A stretch of 64,000 bases of DNA from Nonomuraea angiospora (GTDB lineage: Bacteria > Actinomycetota > Actinomycetes > Streptosporangiales > Streptosporangiaceae), in contig NZ_JADBEK010000001.1 in the NCBI RefSeq assembly GCF_014873145.1, positions 3,162,001 through 3,226,000 of the forward strand, written 5' to 3'. Position 1 is the stretch's first letter. Every line of letters starts with the position of its first letter. A model generated the notes under the pieces. It made no database searches and was not told the DNA's origin. It was given only the letters and a program-made list of their open reading frames with translations. Of the stretch, positions 1 to 9,312 are shown one piece after another. The translations under genes were made by a program, and so were the position numbers.

Positions 1-778
1 TGACGGGCATGTTCTTGAACCCGACGTTGTCGACGCGCCGGTGGACGCGGTCGAGCGCGGAGCCGATCGACAGGGCGTAGCCGCCGGCCACGTAGAGCCA
101 CGGGAGCCAGGCGCTGCCGCGTTTGTGGATGAGGTAGAGGGACATGCCGGCGATGAAGTAGGGCGCGTAGTCGGGCATGACGATCTCGTTGACGATCTCG
201 TTGCCGAGCAGGTCGGCGCCGAAGGCGGCCACCAGCCAGACGCCGGAGAAGATCAGGACGCGCCCGTACGTGACCCCGATGATCACGAGGATGACCATCA
301 GCAGGTAGAAGCGGAGCTCCGCCCACAGCGACCAGTAGACCTGGCTGGCGTCGGTGACCTTGAACAACCGCTGGAACATGGTGGCGTTCACCAGGTAGTC
401 GCCTGGTGAAAGTTTTGGGTCCAGCGCCTTGGCGCCGGTGAGCCCGTAGAGCGCCGCGGTGGCGACGAGGCTGAGCCAGTACGCGGGATAAAGGCGGACG
501 AACCTGGACCGGGCGAACGCGCCGAGGCCGCGCCCCCACACGCTCATGAGGATGACGAACCCGCTGATGATGAAGAACAGCTCGACGCCGAGGATGCCTA
601 ACCCCGCGAAGGGCGCCAGCGGCGGGAACAGCGCGGCGGGCCGGGCCCCCCAGACGGACGCGTACGCCACCAGGTAGTGGAAGGCGACGACGGCCAGGGC
701 GGCGAGGAAGCGCAGGAGGTCGAGCTCGGCCAACCGGCCGTCCCCCCGAGCATGCTTGGGCCGGTTAGGTGCGTGCAC
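1..778 (-). CDS. Acyltransferase 3 family membrane protein (C-terminus cut by the window)
   Basis: Integral-membrane acyltransferase of the family that transfers acyl groups to sugars or lipids at the cytoplasmic membrane; the acceptor is unknown. The reverse strand reads LAELDLLRFLAALAVVAFHY, then GVELFFIISGFVILMS, then RFVRLYPAYWLS, which are the N-terminal histidine segment and helices typical of the family. Further hydrophobic helices continue to the window edge, so the C-terminus is missing. The start is uncertain: no ATG is in frame, and a GTG at 778 or a TTG near 735 would fit. It follows the ammonia-lyase-like gene by 22 bp in the same direction, so they may be co-transcribed. Confidence 0.8.
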   Translation of the reverse strand, partial: MHAPNRPKHARGDGRLAELDLLRFLAALAVVAFHYLVAYASVWGARPAALFPPLAPFAGLGILGVELFFIISGFVILMSVWGRGLGAFARSRFVRLYPAYWLSLVATAALYGLTGAKALDPKLSPGDYLVNATMFQRLFKVTDASQVYWSLWAELRFYLLMVILVIIGVTYGRVLIFSGVWLVAAFGADLLGNEIVNEIVMPDYAPYFIAGMSLYLIHKRGSAWLPWLYVAGGYALSIGSALDRVHRRVDNVGFKNMPV

Positions 779-800
779 GCCCCTTTTGACGTCACGTGGA

Positions 801-1976
801 TCACTTTGGTTCCAGGGGTCCCTCCGTTCCCACCAGCAGCGGCCGCGAGGCGTCGTCGAGCGCGAGCGCGTCGCGGGCCGCGGGCGTGAGGGCGAGCAGG
901 CCGGCGGCTCCGGCGGCGCCGCACTCCGACAGGTGGACGCCGTGGCCGGCCAGGAGGCGGGCGGCGTCGGCCGCCTGGTCGTCGGTGATCGTCATGTAGA
1001 GGTCGGCGAGGTGGTGGAGGAGCTGGTGGGCGATGATCGAGGGCTCCAGGCAGTCGAGGCGGCCGAGGGCGGTGCGGCCGCCCTGGACGCGTACGGGCTC
1101 GCCGGCCCGGGCGCTCTCGAGCAGGCAGGGCGCGCCTTCCGGCTCCACCACGACGATCTTGGGCTGCTCGCCCCAGCGGTCGCGCACGTAGGCGGCCCCG
1201 GCGGCGGCGAGCCCGCCGACGCCCGCCTGGAGGAACACGTGGGTGGGCGCGCCCGCCGCCCCGTGGGGCGCGCTGTGGCCGCCGGTCGCGGCCGAGGAGC
1301 CGTTGAGACTGCCGGAGTACGCCTCGAGGCCGGCGCGCGCTCCTGGGGACGCGGCGGGGCCGCCGGCGCGCGGGGGGACGGCGGGCAGGGCGCCCGGGTC
1401 GGCGAGTTCGTCGAACAGGACGGTGTAGCCGCGCATGACGTCGAGCGGGACGCCGGTGTAGCCGTTCCAGGAGCTGTCGGCGACGAGCCGCCAGCCGTTC
1501 AGCTCGGCGGCCTCGATCGCGGCGGCCATGCTGGCCTCGTAGTCCTCGCCGCTGCGCCGCACCTCGGCGCCGAGTCCGCGCAGCCGTTGGGCGAACGCCT
1601 CGGGGACGCCTTCGCTGAGGTACACGACGCAGTCCACGCCGACCTCGGCGGCCCCGGAGGCGACGGAGACGCCGTGGTTGCCCGCGCTGGCGCACACGAA
1701 CGGCGTGCCGCCGCCCTCGTGCTCGGCGAGCAGGTGGACGGCGTACGCGCCGCCGAGCGCCTTGAAGCTGCCCAGCCCCATGCGCCCGCTCTCGTCCTTG
1801 ACGTGGACGGCTTCGGTTCCGGCCAGGCCCGGGATAGTGCGGACCGGCGTGGGCCGGTAGGAGGGGTGCCGGGCGAAGTGGGCGCGGGCCTGGCGGGCGT
1901 GCTCGGTCCCGATGAGCGCGCGGTCGTGCGCGGTGTACGGGGCGCGGGCGGGATTGAGGTACTCCATGATCGCCAT
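801..1976 (-). CDS. Diaminopropionate ammonia-lyase-like PLP enzyme
   Basis: Fold-type II PLP enzyme predicted to deaminate 2,3-diaminopropionate to pyruvate and ammonia. Visible motifs are SFKALGGAYAV (PLP-binding lysine), ASAGNHG (phosphate cup), DSSWNGYTGVPLDVMRGY (typical of the DpaL family) and a glycine-rich VFLQAGVGGLAAA. Length is 391 aa from ATG 1976; an ATG at 1967 is the alternative. Between about residues 193 and 243, just before the glycine-rich segment, sits an Ala/Gly/Ser/Pro-rich stretch not expected in the family. It keeps the frame and looks like a low-complexity insertion in a loop. Related beta-eliminating lyases of the same fold remain possible. Confidence 0.8.
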   Translation of the reverse strand: MAIMEYLNPARAPYTAHDRALIGTEHARQARAHFARHPSYRPTPVRTIPGLAGTEAVHVKDESGRMGLGSFKALGGAYAVHLLAEHEGGGTPFVCASAGNHGVSVASGAAEVGVDCVVYLSEGVPEAFAQRLRGLGAEVRRSGEDYEASMAAAIEAAELNGWRLVADSSWNGYTGVPLDVMRGYTVLFDELADPGALPAVPPRAGGPAASPGARAGLEAYSGSLNGSSAATGGHSAPHGAAGAPTHVFLQAGVGGLAAAGAAYVRDRWGEQPKIVVVEPEGAPCLLESARAGEPVRVQGGRTALGRLDCLEPSIIAHQLLHHLADLYMTITDDQAADAARLLAGHGVHLSECGAAGAAGLLALTPAARDALALDDASRPLLVGTEGPLEPK

Positions 1977-2052
1977 GCTAGGCGGGCCCGCTGCTCTCCC
2001 CGGCCCGCCACTCCGCCGGAACAAGAGCACGAGGAGAGCAGGGGGCAGCCGG

Positions 2053-4308
2053 TCAGGCGCGGTCGCGGGCGGCGGCGACGGCGGCCTGGCCGAGGCTGAC
2101 GCCGCCGTCGCCGGGCGGCACCCGCACGTGCTTGAGCACCCGGAACCCGGCCGCCCGCAGCCGGGCCACGGTGGCCTCCAGCAGCAGCGCGTTCTGGAAC
2201 ATCCCGCCCGACAGCGCCACCGCGGTCAGCCCGGTGGCGGCGCGGAGGGTGTCGCAGGCGCGGGCGACGGCGTCGGCGAGGCCGTTGTGGAAGCGGCCGG
2301 CGATGGCGCGGGTGCCGGTCCCGGCCGCCAGGTCCGCGGCGGCGGCCCGGACGAGGTCGGCGGCCTGCACGACGAGCAGGTCGCCGTGGGTGATCCCGGC
2401 CTCGTACGTGCCGCGCTCGGCCGGGTCGGCGTGCTGTTCGAGCTCGACGACGGCCTGCCCCGCGTAGGTGATCTTGTCGCGGACGCCGAGCAGCGCCGCG
2501 ACGGCGTCGAAGAGGCGGGCCGCGCTGGAGGTCAGCGGGGAGCCGGGGGCGAGCCGGAGGGCGTCGGCCCAGGGATTGCGGCGGGCCACGTCCAGGCGGG
2601 TCACGTCGAGGCCGGGGTGGTCGTCGCCGAGGTAGGCGGCGGCCATGCGCCAGGGCTGCCGGACGGCGGCGCTCCCGCCCGGCATGGGGACCTGGGCGAG
2701 GTGGCCGAGGCGTTCGTAGGAGGTCAGGTCGGCGCGCAGGAACTCGCCGCCCCACAGGGTGCCGTCGGGGCCGTGGCCGAGCCCGTCGAGGGCCACGCCG
2801 AGCACGGGCCCGGGGTCGCCGTTGTCGGCCAGGCAGGAGGCGATGTGGGCGTGGTGGTGCTGGACGCCGAGGAGCTGGACGCCGTGGATCTCCATGGCGT
2901 GCCGGGTGGACAGGTAGCCGGGGTGCAGGTCGTGCGCCACGACCTCGGGCCGGATGCCGAACAGGCCGCAGAAGTGGTCGATGCTCTCGACGAACGAGCG
3001 CAGCGTCTCCTGGTTCTCCAGGTTGCCGATGTGCTGGGAGACGAACGCGCGCCGCCCTTCGGCCAGGCAGAAGGTGCTCTTCAGCTCGGCGCCGCAGGCG
3101 AGCACCGGCCGGGGCGCGGGCCAGCGCATCGCCAGCGGCTCGGGCGCGTACCCGCGGGCCCGGCGCAGCACGGTCACCTCGCCGGCCATGGGCCGCACGA
3201 CCGAGTCGTCGGCGCGGACGTGGATGGGGCGGTCGTGGATGAGGAAGGCGTCGGCGATGCCGCTCAGGCGGGTCAGCGCGTCGTCGTCCTCGTAGGCGAT
3301 GGGCTCGCCGGAGACGTTGCCGCCGGTGAGGACCATGGGCTCGGCGAGCTCGGCGAGCAGGAGGTGGTGCAGGGCCGTGTAGGGCAGCATGAGGCCGAGG
3401 CTGCGGGTGGCGGGCGCCACGGAGGCGGCGACGGGGGCGCCGGGCAGGCGGGGCAGCAGCACGATGGGCCGGGCGCGGCCGGTGAGCAGCTCGGCGGCGT
3501 GCTCGTCGATCTCGCACAGCCGCCGCGCCTGCGCCAGGTCGGCCGCCATGACGGCGAACGGCTGCTCCTCGCGGTGCTTGCGGCCGCGCAGCAGGGCGGC
3601 GGCCTGCTCGTCGGCGGCGGGCACGGCGAGGTGGAAGCCGCCGAGGCCCTTGACGGCGACGACGCGCCCGGCGCGCAGCAGGGTGACGGCGCCGGCGACG
3701 GGGTCGCCGCACAGCTCGGTGCCGCGGGCGTCGCGCAGCCGCAGCCGGGGCCCGCAGGCGGGGCAGCAGGTGGGCTGGGCGTGGTGGCGGCGGTTGCCGG
3801 GGTCGTGGTACTCGGCGGCGCACGCCTGGCACATGCCGAAGCCGGCCATGGTGGTCAGCGGCCGGTCGTACGGGACGCCGCGCACGATCGTGAAGCGGGG
3901 CCCGCAGTTGGCGCAGTTGATGAACGGGTAGCCGTGGCGGCGGTCGGCGGGGTCGGCCAGCTCGCGCAGGCAGTCGTCGCAGGTGGCCCCGTCGGCCCGG
4001 ACGAGGGGGCGCAGCGGGCCCGACGGGAGGCCGGCGGCGATGGTGAAGCCGTTGTGGCCGGTGGGGCGGGCGCTGACGACGGTGACGCGTTCGATCTCGG
4101 ACAGGGCGGGCGCGTCGCGTTCGAGCGCGGTCAGGAACTCCTCGACGCCCGCCAGGGCGCCTTCGACCTCGATGTGCACGCCGTTGACGTCATTGTGCAC
4201 GCGCCCGGCCAGACCCAGCCGGCGGGCGAGCGCGTGCACGAAGGGACGGAAGCCGACGCCCTGGACGACGCCTTCGACGTGCACGTCTACTCGTTTGAGC
4301 GTGGTCAT
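2053..4308 (-). CDS. hypF: Carbamoyltransferase HypF (hydrogenase maturation)
   Basis: HypF uses carbamoyl phosphate and ATP to carbamoylate the C-terminal cysteine of HypE, the first step in making the cyanide ligands of [NiFe]-hydrogenase. The 751-aa protein has the full family order: an N-terminal acylphosphatase domain (VEGVVQGVGFRPF), two zinc-finger units (CDDC...CANC and CQAC...CPAC, about residues 105-180), a YrdC-like domain, and a Kae1-like domain with HHHAHIASC and SGGMFQNALL. Start at ATG 4308 puts the acylphosphatase motif at the N-terminus; the open frame upstream is spurious. No hypCDE, hydrogenase or other maturation gene lies within this window, so partners must be elsewhere. 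Confidence 0.95.
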   Translation of the reverse strand: MTTLKRVDVHVEGVVQGVGFRPFVHALARRLGLAGRVHNDVNGVHIEVEGALAGVEEFLTALERDAPALSEIERVTVVSARPTGHNGFTIAAGLPSGPLRPLVRADGATCDDCLRELADPADRRHGYPFINCANCGPRFTIVRGVPYDRPLTTMAGFGMCQACAAEYHDPGNRRHHAQPTCCPACGPRLRLRDARGTELCGDPVAGAVTLLRAGRVVAVKGLGGFHLAVPAADEQAAALLRGRKHREEQPFAVMAADLAQARRLCEIDEHAAELLTGRARPIVLLPRLPGAPVAASVAPATRSLGLMLPYTALHHLLLAELAEPMVLTGGNVSGEPIAYEDDDALTRLSGIADAFLIHDRPIHVRADDSVVRPMAGEVTVLRRARGYAPEPLAMRWPAPRPVLACGAELKSTFCLAEGRRAFVSQHIGNLENQETLRSFVESIDHFCGLFGIRPEVVAHDLHPGYLSTRHAMEIHGVQLLGVQHHHAHIASCLADNGDPGPVLGVALDGLGHGPDGTLWGGEFLRADLTSYERLGHLAQVPMPGGSAAVRQPWRMAAAYLGDDHPGLDVTRLDVARRNPWADALRLAPGSPLTSSAARLFDAVAALLGVRDKITYAGQAVVELEQHADPAERGTYEAGITHGDLLVVQAADLVRAAAADLAAGTGTRAIAGRFHNGLADAVARACDTLRAATGLTAVALSGGMFQNALLLEATVARLRAAGFRVLKHVRVPPGDGGVSLGQAAVAAARDRA

Positions 4309-4450
4309 CAGCCCAGTGTGCGCCTGATCGGGGCGGCGTGCATGCGTATCGGCCGTGTCGCCCCCGGGTCGCCCCCGGGTCACCCCTGAGTCGCCTCCGG
4401 GTCGCCGCCCGGGTCGTCGCGCCGCCCGCCGCGGCGGGGCCCGGACATGC

Positions 4451-4482
4451 GGACGGGAGGGCCGCGGCGGGCCCTCCCGTCC
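4451..4482 (-). terminator. Intrinsic terminator-like hairpin after arc
   Basis: A perfect 13-bp inverted repeat (GGACGGGAGGGCC / GGCCCTCCCGTCC) with a 6-nt loop begins 8 nt past the arc stop codon. It has no U-tract, as is common in actinomycetes. It separates arc from hypF. Confidence 0.7.
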
Positions 4483-4489
4483 GAGGGTT

Positions 4490-6262
4490 CTACAGGTACT
4501 GGCCGGTGTTGGCGACGGTGTCGATGGACCGGCCGGCTTCGGTGCCCTGCTTGCCGGAGACGAGCGTGCGGATGTAGACGATCCGCTCACCCTTCTTGCC
4601 GGAGATGCGGGCCCAGTCGTCGGGGTTGGTGGTGTTGGGCAGGTCCTCGTTCTCGGAGAACTCGTCCACGCAGGCCGTGAGCAGGTGCTGCACCCGCAGG
4701 CCCTTCTGGCCGGTTTCGAGGAACTGCTTGATGGCCATCTTCTTGCCGCGGTCGACGATGTTCTGGATCATCGCGCCGGAGTTGAAGTCCTTGAAGTAGA
4801 GGACTTCCTTGTCGCCGTTGGCGTAGGTCACCTCGAGGAAGCGGTTTTCCTCGCTCTCGGTGTACATGCGCTCGACGACGCTCTGGATCATGCCCTGGAT
4901 GGTGCCCTCGCGGGAGTCGGCGTGCTCCGTCAGGTCGTCCGGGTGCAGCGGCAGGTCGGCGATGAGGTACTTGGAGAAGATGTCCTTGGCCGCCTCGGCG
5001 TCCGGCCGCTCGATCTTGATCTTGACGTCCAGGCGGCCGGGCCGCAGGATCGCCGGGTCGATCATGTCCTCGCGGTTGGAGGCGCCGATGACGATGACGT
5101 TCTCCAGGCCCTCGACGCCGTCGATCTCCGACAGCAGCTGAGGGACGATGGTGTTCTCCACGTCGGAGGACACGCCGGAGCCTCGGGTGCGGAAGATCGA
5201 GTCCATCTCGTCGAAGAACACGATCACCGGGGTGCCCTCGGAGGCCTTCTCCCGGGCCCGCTGGAAGACCAGGCGGATGTGCCGCTCGGTCTCGCCGACG
5301 TACTTGTTGAGCAGCTCGGGGCCCTTGATGTTGAGGAAGAAGCTCTTGCCGGACTGGCCGGTCTTCTCCGCGACCTGCTTGGCCAGGGAGTTGGCGACCG
5401 CCTTGGCGATGAGCGTCTTGCCGCATCCGGGCGGGCCGTACAGCAGCACGCCCTTGGGGGGCCGGAGCTTGTGCTCGCGGAACAGGTCGGCGTGCAGGTA
5501 GGGCAGCTCGATGGCGTCCCTGATCTGCTCGATCTGCCTGCCGAGGCCGCCGATCTCCTCGTAGGAGATGTCGGGGACCTCCTCGAGGACGAGCTCTTCG
5601 ACTTCGGACTTGGGAATGCGCTCGTAGACGTAGCCGGAGCGCGGCTCGAGCAGGAGCGAGTCGCCGGCCCTGATGGGCTGGCCGACCAGCGACTCGGCCA
5701 GCCGCACGACGCGCTCTTCGTCGGCGTGCGAGATGACCAGGGCCCGCTTGCCCTCGTCGAGCAGTTCTTTCAGCATGACGATCTCGCCGACCTCTTCGTA
5801 GCCGAGGGCTTCGACCACGTTGAGCGCTTCGTTGAGCATGACCTCCTGGCCACGCCGCAGCGAGTCGATGTCGACGGCAGGGCTGACGTTCACCCGGAGC
5901 TTGCGGCCACCGGTGAACACCTCGATGGTGCCGTCTTCTCTGGCCTCGAGGAAGGTGCCGAAACCGGATGGCGGCTGCGCCAGCCGGTCGACCTCCTCCT
6001 TGAGGGCGACGATTTGGTCCCGGGCCTCCTTCAGTGTGGCGACCAGGCGTTCGTTCTGGCCGGTCACGGCCGCGAGATTCGCCTGCGCCTCATGAAGACG
6101 CTCTTCGAGGACCCTGGCCTGACGGGGTGACTCGGCCAGCTTCCGCCTCAGCGCGGTGATCTCCTCCTGGAGGAAGGAGACCTGTGTTGAAAGATCAGCG
6201 ACCTCCCGTTCGCGCTGCGCGGCTCGAGCCTCAGCATCATCGCGAGCTGCCACGCCCGTCAC
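4490..6262 (-). CDS. arc: Proteasome-associated AAA ATPase ARC/Mpa
   Basis: Ring-forming ATPase that recognises Pup-tagged proteins and threads them into the 20S proteasome. The 590-aa protein has an N-terminal coiled coil (about residues 10-75), an OB-fold region, and one AAA module with Walker A GPPGCGKT and Walker [10 protein letters not shown]. It ends in GQYL, whose penultimate tyrosine docks into the 20S alpha ring. The start is supported by an AAGGAGG-type ribosome site just upstream. It is followed by hypF and a lyase gene rather than the usual dop-pup-prcB-prcA order, so those genes must lie left of this window or elsewhere. Confidence 0.97.
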   Translation of the reverse strand: MTGVAARDDAEARAAQREREVADLSTQVSFLQEEITALRRKLAESPRQARVLEERLHEAQANLAAVTGQNERLVATLKEARDQIVALKEEVDRLAQPPSGFGTFLEAREDGTIEVFTGGRKLRVNVSPAVDIDSLRRGQEVMLNEALNVVEALGYEEVGEIVMLKELLDEGKRALVISHADEERVVRLAESLVGQPIRAGDSLLLEPRSGYVYERIPKSEVEELVLEEVPDISYEEIGGLGRQIEQIRDAIELPYLHADLFREHKLRPPKGVLLYGPPGCGKTLIAKAVANSLAKQVAEKTGQSGKSFFLNIKGPELLNKYVGETERHIRLVFQRAREKASEGTPVIVFFDEMDSIFRTRGSGVSSDVENTIVPQLLSEIDGVEGLENVIVIGASNREDMIDPAILRPGRLDVKIKIERPDAEAAKDIFSKYLIADLPLHPDDLTEHADSREGTIQGMIQSVVERMYTESEENRFLEVTYANGDKEVLYFKDFNSGAMIQNIVDRGKKMAIKQFLETGQKGLRVQHLLTACVDEFSENEDLPNTTNPDDWARISGKKGERIVYIRTLVSGKQGTEAGRSIDTVANTGQYL

Positions 6263-6456
6263 CTCCTTCCCAGTCGAGGGCGACTACTAAGGACCTTACC
6301 TATCTCGGGCCCCTCCGTAACCTGGCCGGGCAGTGTTCGTAGAGTGACATTCAGTATTCGGTGAATAATCCTCAATAGTGCGTTTAATACTCCCAGCACA
6401 TGCACACGGGAATCTGTTCCCGTGTCACGCACCAACGCACCCTCGTGGCCAAATTG

Positions 6457-7308
6457 TCATAGTTCTTCGGTGGTCCCCTTCGGTCGACGGCGTCTCGGCG
6501 GGGGCGTCACTCCGTCCGCCATGCGGCGGGCGGTGACCAGGAACCCCGTGTGGCCGATCATCCGATGATCCGGTCTCACCGCGAGTCCTTCGACGTGCCA
6601 GTCGCGAACCAGGGTCTCCCACGCATGCGGCTCCGTGAAACACCCGTGATCGCGAATCGTCTCGACCGTCTTGGACAACTGCGTGGTCGTGGCGACGTAA
6701 CAGCAGATCACGCCGCCCGGGGTGAGCGCCTTGGCGGCGGCGTCGACGCACTCCCACGGGGCGAGCATGTCGAGGATGACCCGGTCGACGTCGCTCTCGT
6801 CGATGGAGGCGACCAGGTCGCCGACCACCAGGCGCCAGTTGTCGTCCATGGGGCCGCCGAAGAACTTCTCCACGTTCTTGCTCGCCACGTCGGCGAACTC
6901 CTGGCGCCGTTCGTAGGAGGTGACGTGCCCGTCGGGGCCGACGGCGCGCAGCAGGAAGCACGTCAGCGCGCCGGAGCCGACACCGGCCTCGATCACCCGC
7001 GCGCCCGGGAAGACGTCGGCCATGCCGACGATCATCGAGGCGTCCTTGGGGTAGATGACGGCCGCGCCGCGCGGCATGGCCAGCGTGTAGTCCTGCAGCA
7101 GGTGGCGGAAGGCGAGGTACTGGGTGCCTCCCGAGGAGCGCACGACGGAACCCTCAGGCTGCCCGATCAGGTCGCTGTGCGGGATGGCGCCCTTGTGGGT
7201 GTGGAAGACGCCGTCCTCTTTGAGCGTGATCGTGTGGCGTTTGTTCTTGGGGTCGGTGAGCTGCACCTGATCCCCCGCCTGGAAAGGCCCATGCCTGCGG
7301 AAACCCAT
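6457..7308 (-). CDS. trmI: tRNA (adenine-58-N1)-methyltransferase TrmI
   Basis: SAM-dependent methyltransferase that makes m1A58 in the T-loop of tRNAs. The 283-aa product starts MGFRRHGPFQAGDQVQLTDPK, an N-terminal beta domain. It has the Rossmann motif ARVIEAGVGSGALT, and VDRVILDMLAPWE where the family carries its acidic and aromatic substrate-side residues. ATG 7308 was chosen because homologues begin with this short beta-barrel segment; the open frame further upstream has non-family composition. It lies upstream of arc in the same direction, the arrangement known from mycobacteria (Rv2118c and mpa). A 194-bp gap separates them, with room for a separate arc promoter. Confidence 0.95.
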   Translation of the reverse strand: MGFRRHGPFQAGDQVQLTDPKNKRHTITLKEDGVFHTHKGAIPHSDLIGQPEGSVVRSSGGTQYLAFRHLLQDYTLAMPRGAAVIYPKDASMIVGMADVFPGARVIEAGVGSGALTCFLLRAVGPDGHVTSYERRQEFADVASKNVEKFFGGPMDDNWRLVVGDLVASIDESDVDRVILDMLAPWECVDAAAKALTPGGVICCYVATTTQLSKTVETIRDHGCFTEPHAWETLVRDWHVEGLAVRPDHRMIGHTGFLVTARRMADGVTPPPRRRRPKGTTEEL

Positions 7309-7363
7309 GGCCGCAAGGTTATAGGGCTTTCGAGGGCGTCCGGACGCACGGTATCTATGGGGG

Positions 7364-8452
7364 ATGCTTCCGCGCGACGTGATCTCCACCGGTCCCCTGA
7401 TTCTCCGGCCTCCCGCGCAGGAGGACGTCGAGGCGATCGTGAAAGTGTGCAACGACCCGGTGACCGCCCGGTTCCTGCCGGCGTTGCCGTCGCCGTACCG
7501 GGCGGAGGACGCCCACGACTTCCTGGAGAAGGCGGCGGCGAAGTGGGCGAGCGGCGGCGCGGAGTACGTGATCACGCAGGACGGCGGGTACGTGGGCTCC
7601 GTCGGGGTCGTGCCGCCCGATCACTGGGGCGTGGCCTCGATCGGCTACATGGTGGCGCCGTGGGCGCGGGGCAGGAACGTCGCGGCGACGGCGGCCAGGG
7701 CGGTCACCGACTGGCTGTTCGACCACGGGGTGCGCAGGGTCGAGCTGCAGGCCGCGGTGGAGAACGTGGCGAGCCTGCGGGTGGCCGTCAAGGCCGGCTT
7801 CCTCGAGGAGGGGCGCCGGCGGGACGCCAAGCGGCTGCGCGACGGCCGCTACGTCGACATGGTCACCTTCGCCCGGCTGGCGGGGGACCCGGTGGCGGCG
7901 GAGCCGTACCTGCCGTTCTTCGCGGACGGGGAGCTGTGCGACGGCGTGGTGCGGCTGGTGCCGATGGCCGTGACGGACGCCGGCGACTTCCACCGGATGC
8001 TGGCCGACCCGACGGTGGCGGCCTATCACTTCGGGCCGACGGGCACGCTGGAGGAGCACGAGCGGCGCTGCCGCTACACCGGCTACTGGTGGGTGTCGGG
8101 GCAGCGGATCGAGCTGGCCGTCAGGGACGCGGCGTCGGGGGCGTTCGCCGGGCACATCCAGCTGGCGCACGTCGTCCCCTCGCTGGGGCAGGCCATGGTG
8201 GGCTACTCGCTGGTGCCCGAGTTCCGGGGCAAGGGGTTCATGACGCGGGCGGTCAGGCTGCTGGTGGACTGGGCGTTCGCGAACACGGCGCTGCACCGGA
8301 TCGTGGCCGGCACCGAGCCGGGCAACGCGGCCTCGCACGCGGTGCTGGAGCGGGCCGGGTTCACCCGGGAGGGCGTGCACCGGGGGCTGTTCGTCAAGGC
8401 GGACGGGACGCGGGTGGACGACCTGGCGTGGTCGGTGCTGCGTCCCGAGTGA
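7364..8452 (+). CDS. Double GNAT-domain N-acetyltransferase
   Basis: Two RimJ/RimL-like acetyltransferase domains are fused in one 362-aa chain. Domain 1 (about residues 5-170) has IGYMVAPWARGRNVAATAARAV as its acetyl-CoA loop. Domain 2 (about 185-360) has VGYSLVPEFRGKGFMTRAVRLL followed by NAASHAVLERAGF. Both halves keep the CoA-binding R/Q-G-x-G/N pattern, so both could be active. The substrate is unknown; relatives acetylate ribosomal protein N-termini, antibiotics or amino acids. The gene diverges from trmI with only 55 bp between starts, and a TATCTA-like -10 lies about 6 nt before the ATG, suggesting a leaderless mRNA. Confidence 0.85.
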   Translation: MLPRDVISTGPLILRPPAQEDVEAIVKVCNDPVTARFLPALPSPYRAEDAHDFLEKAAAKWASGGAEYVITQDGGYVGSVGVVPPDHWGVASIGYMVAPWARGRNVAATAARAVTDWLFDHGVRRVELQAAVENVASLRVAVKAGFLEEGRRRDAKRLRDGRYVDMVTFARLAGDPVAAEPYLPFFADGELCDGVVRLVPMAVTDAGDFHRMLADPTVAAYHFGPTGTLEEHERRCRYTGYWWVSGQRIELAVRDAASGAFAGHIQLAHVVPSLGQAMVGYSLVPEFRGKGFMTRAVRLLVDWAFANTALHRIVAGTEPGNAASHAVLERAGFTREGVHRGLFVKADGTRVDDLAWSVLRPE

Positions 8453-8599
8453 GGCCCGCGGGCCCGGAGGGGGCAGAAATCCCGATTTCCTGTTGAGGGC
8501 TGGTCAGGAGCCGCGTCGGGGGTGATAGTCAGGGCAGCCGCACTTCAGTTTCGCGCGATCGGGCCGCGCGATCTCTTCTCCCCCCGAGGGAGCACCGCG

Positions 8600-9139
8600 A
8601 TGTCATACGACCATGCCGATGCCGCCATGCGTGAACTCATCGCCTCGTTCTCCTGCCTGGAGGCCGTCGACCTGCTCGACCGGCTGGCGCGTACCGCCGC
8701 CGCCGTCACGGGCACGGCCTACGCGGGATTCGTGCGCGTGGACGCCCTGCGGCTGGAAGCCGACGCGATCCACACCCACGCCCCTCCCGGCGATCCCCAG
8801 CGCGTGCGCCGGTGGCTGGCCGGGTCGGGGGTGCTGAAGGAGCTGGCGACCGTGCCGGCGACGGTCCGGCTGGCGCGCGACGCGGCGGTGGGCGAGCCGG
8901 GCTTCCTGGCCACTCCCCTGCCGCTGGCGACGCGGGACCACACGTTCGTGTGGGTCGCCGGGCGAGGGTTCGGCGACGGGGACGAGCACCTGCTGAGCCG
9001 CTTCGCGACCGCCGCCGGGCGGGCGCTGGAGGCCGCGAGCGGGCTGGAGGCGGCGGTACGGCTGTTACGCGGGGTACGGGCGTTCTGCCCGGCGCAGCCG
9101 CCGCACCTGCCCGTTGCAGGCGACCGGATCCCGGGATAA
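8600..9139 (+). CDS. GAF-domain-like protein
   Basis: Small (179 aa) soluble protein resembling a single GAF domain: LLDRLARTAAAVTGTAYAGFVRVDA, then GEPGFLATPLPLATRDHTFVWVAGRGFGDGDEHLLSRFATAAGRAL. This matches the GAF strand order ending in the helix that packs on the sheet. No output domain follows, so it would be a stand-alone ligand sensor or regulatory partner. Start ATG 8600 has GAGGGA 9 nt upstream; the open frame extends to 8522 but without a family match. Ligand and partner are unknown. Confidence 0.65.
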   Translation: MSYDHADAAMRELIASFSCLEAVDLLDRLARTAAAVTGTAYAGFVRVDALRLEADAIHTHAPPGDPQRVRRWLAGSGVLKELATVPATVRLARDAAVGEPGFLATPLPLATRDHTFVWVAGRGFGDGDEHLLSRFATAAGRALEAASGLEAAVRLLRGVRAFCPAQPPHLPVAGDRIPG

Positions 9140-9164
9140 GGGACGGCCGGTCGCCGGCCCGGAT

Positions 9165-9192
9165 CGGGCGGGAAATGACCACTTCCCGCCCG
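9165..9192 (+). terminator. Terminator hairpin after the GAF gene
   Basis: Inverted repeat CGGGCGGGAA / TTCCCGCCCG with an 8-nt loop, 25 nt past the stop codon and followed by a T-rich CTCATTTGTCC. Likely terminates the GAF gene. Confidence 0.65.
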
Positions 9193-9269
9193 CCTCATTT
9201 GTCCAAAGATTTTGCGGATATTTGGCCATTTATCAATAAATCATGGCGTTACTGGCGGCGTACGGAAAA

Positions 9270-9297
9270 GCCCGCGGCCCCGGACGGGGACGCGGGC
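9270..9297 (-). terminator. Terminator after the FHA gene
   Basis: On the reverse strand a GC-rich stem (GCCCGCG...CGCGGGC plus inner C4/G4 pairing) is followed directly by CTTTTCC, a good intrinsic terminator 16 nt beyond the FHA stop codon. Confidence 0.7.
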
Positions 9298-9312
9298 GTT
9301 CCGGCGGCGGGG

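Noticed and set aside
1912..4389. 825-codon forward open frame opposite hypF
   Set aside because: Shadow of hypF; composition-driven and without family motifs.
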